Assembly: GCA_900074885.1 (NCBI GenBank) | Contig: FJUW01000010.1 | Location: 821,394 to 885,393, forward strand | Length of the DNA: 64,000 nucleotides | Direction of reading: 5' to 3' | Source: Rhynchosporium graminicola | Lineage: Eukaryota > Ascomycota > Leotiomycetes > Helotiales > Ploettnerulaceae | Translations under genes and position numbers: made by a program | The notes under the pieces: model-generated | What the model was told of the DNA's origin: nothing | The model's input: only the letters and a program-made list of their open reading frames with translations | Database searches by the model: none | Shown: positions 62,688 to 64,000 of the stretch, one piece after another | Layout: every line of letters begins with the position of its first letter | Position numbering within the stretch: position 1 is the stretch's first letter

Positions 62688-62710
62688 TAGAAAAGACACG
62701 GTCTTTTCTA
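62688..62710. repeat. hairpin, 10 bp stem, 3 nt loop
   Basis: TAGAAAAGAC, loop ACG, GTCTTTTCTA. A perfect inverted repeat, the second in this leader. It could form a stem-loop in a transcript or be a binding site. Confidence 0.6.
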
Positions 62711-63042
62711 TGCTATTTGACTTGAATTGCTAAGATAATTTGCCTGGATTCTACCTGCGACACGGTCAAAGGATTCGAATTCTAGCATATTATACCACCA
62801 TTACCTTCTACGTACCTACCTTCTACACTTCTACATACCTACCTTCTACGTACTTCGATTACCACCGCAACCCGACTTCAAAGAACGCGCTTTTGAGTTG
62901 CGCCGAAAACTCGAAGTCAAAACTTGAACGCGCCACGCTAGCGCTTCCTACTACCACACAACACTTAAGAATAACTCCACAACTACTATTCCAAACAACC
63001 TCGGAATAGCACCAAAACACTCATACAAATCAGACCTTCAAT

Positions 63043-64000
63043 ATGGTAAGAGATAATAATACCCCCGAGGTTAGTGCTTTCGACACACCTGCGAACTCCG
63101 GCAAGGACCCACCAGACCCGGAGACTATACGGAAACAGGGAGAAGGTCTTATCAGACAAATCAAGAGCTCCGACTACGTGGACAGACCCTTACACTCCTT
63201 ATTTAAGGAGATATACGAAGGTTGGACAGTAGACTCTTTCAAATCTGTTAAGAAATCGTCAAATGATGACCTCATATTCACCCTACGTACTAAAGGTGTA
63301 TTTATCGAAGAAGGCGACGAACCTGCGCAGGAGCTATACAAGCTTCTATATACTCCATGGGATACTATACGTAGTAGTTGGACCTTGAAGGAACTAGAGA
63401 GCATGGCAGGAGAGAAGATACTCTCTGCACGGCTACAGTATATGGTATTAAACCCACCAGTACTAGAGAAGCAGATATCTGCGCAGCAACAGCGAGATGA
63501 GAGAGAGAAGGAGATGATAAACGATATAGCTGCTCAACAAGACGAGTTAGAGTATGAGAGATCAAAGAAGGAGTTCCACAGACTGCGACAAAGACGCCGT
63601 ACTACACTCGGCTTACCTCCTGTCAGCGAATTCGACTTTGATGAAGAACACTACGAACCTCCACAACAAGACCGAGATTCTACCGAAGAAGTACAGCAAT
63701 ATAAAGAGACCTCCTCTGACCAGAATAGAGAAGAGCAGCGACACCATAGAAAGCGTACACCGAAGAATGCGGGGAGTGGAGGAGGAGGAGCTAGAGGAGG
63801 AGGAAGCTACCAAGGAGGAGAAGGCTCCCAAGGAGGAGGAGGAGGAGGAGGAGGAGATGGCTACCAAGGAGCTAGAGGAGGAGAGGGAGAGTACCATGAT
63901 ACAGTACGGAAGGAGAAGGAGAAGTCGTATGGAAAGGAGATCGCCAGCTTCTCCCGTATGTTTCCAGAAGAGATGAAATTCAAGGGAGACGGAGACAGCT
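63043..64000 (+). CDS. retroelement Gag-like protein, partial (runs off window)
   Basis: Open from ATG at 63043 to the window end, at least 319 codons, no stop. Residues 1-190 are charged and helical (ETIRKQGEGLIRQIKSS, LHSLFKEIYEGWTVDSFKSV, WTLKELESMAGEKI), with a coiled-coil-like EKEMINDIAAQQDELEYERS. About residues 243-285 are Gly-rich, encoded by a GGA-type simple repeat. The visible end, FSRMFPEEMKFKGDGDS, resembles the start of the capsid-like region in fungal LTR-retroelement Gag proteins. That assignment is inference; a host gene is possible. CA/TG content is normal, so this copy escaped RIP, unlike its neighbours. The same Gly-rich DNA read in another frame gives a Glu-rich shadow. 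Confidence 0.5.
   Translation, partial: MVRDNNTPEVSAFDTPANSGKDPPDPETIRKQGEGLIRQIKSSDYVDRPLHSLFKEIYEGWTVDSFKSVKKSSNDDLIFTLRTKGVFIEEGDEPAQELYKLLYTPWDTIRSSWTLKELESMAGEKILSARLQYMVLNPPVLEKQISAQQQRDEREKEMINDIAAQQDELEYERSKKEFHRLRQRRRTTLGLPPVSEFDFDEEHYEPPQQDRDSTEEVQQYKETSSDQNREEQRHHRKRTPKNAGSGGGGARGGGSYQGGEGSQGGGGGGGGDGYQGARGGEGEYHDTVRKEKEKSYGKEIASFSRMFPEEMKFKGDGDS

Larger units (their letters stand above)
62371..63042. other. leader / possible LTR before the Gag-like frame
   Basis: Normal base composition returns here. Two near-perfect hairpins are present (62595-62615 and 62688-62710), and CTACCTTCTAC-type repeats at about 62812-62853. No LTR boundaries or primer-binding site could be fixed, because the partner LTR would lie beyond the window. 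Confidence 0.4.

Noticed and set aside
62740..63009. 89-codon frame just before the Gag-like start
   Set aside because: Tyr/Thr-rich translation of CTACCTTCTAC repeats; more likely leader or LTR sequence.
63554..63976. Glu-rich 140-codon frame overlapping the Gag-like frame
   Set aside because: It arises from GGA/GAG simple repeats read in another phase; the frame from 63043 is longer, stays open and keeps protein-like sequence on both sides of the repeat.

Overview
The window reads as a chromosomal segment from a filamentous ascomycete (Pezizomycotina; Leotiomycetes is my best guess, not proven). Evidence: compact genes with 48-119 bp GT-AG introns and CTAAC-type branch sites, fungal families (DUF7918, GH5 exo-beta-1,3-glucanase, Zn2Cys6 and forkhead regulators, XLF/Nej1), and a roughly 15 kb block of retroelements with the mutation pattern of repeat-induced point mutation (RIP). 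No open frame of useful length survives in that block.

Layout. 1-3.7 kb: no convincing gene. 3.7-9.4 kb: a convergent pair, RTC1/WDR24 (SEA complex, TORC1 signalling; +) and an XLF/Nej1 end-joining factor (-). 9.4-14.1 kb: no supported gene. 14.1-20.3 kb: forkhead transcription factor (-), cactin-like splicing protein (-) and, divergent from cactin across a 384 bp shared promoter, a DUF7918 protein ending in a SUMO-interacting motif (+). 21.4-28.1 kb: three minus-strand genes for a secreted, heavily glycosylated, probably GPI-anchored protein, an aldehyde dehydrogenase, and a secreted exo-beta-1,3-glucanase containing a 14-nt microexon. 30.8-33.2 kb: Zn2Cys6 transcription factor (+). 33.2-40.8 kb: long gene-free stretch with microsatellites. 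40.8-42.5 kb: Myb/SANT-like putative regulator with a Gln-rich tail (+). 42.5-47.2 kb: no supported gene.

47.2-62.4 kb: RIP-degraded island with at least three Ty3/gypsy-type relics: a minus-strand pol relic, a truncated plus-strand gag relic with an LTR-like leader, and a second minus-strand gag-pol relic retaining recognisable protease, RT, RNase H and integrase. A 168 bp element occurs twice in opposite orientation; one copy has a perfect 5 bp target duplication. A roughly 270-codon plus-strand coding relic lies opposite the second pol and is unassigned. 63.0-64.0 kb: an intact, un-RIPed, Gag-like open frame runs off the window edge.

The chromosomal genes do not form one pathway; they look like ordinary housekeeping, cell-wall and regulatory genes beside a heterochromatin-like repeat island. 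Splice sites were inferred by eye from consensus and reading-frame continuity; no alignment or transcript data were available.
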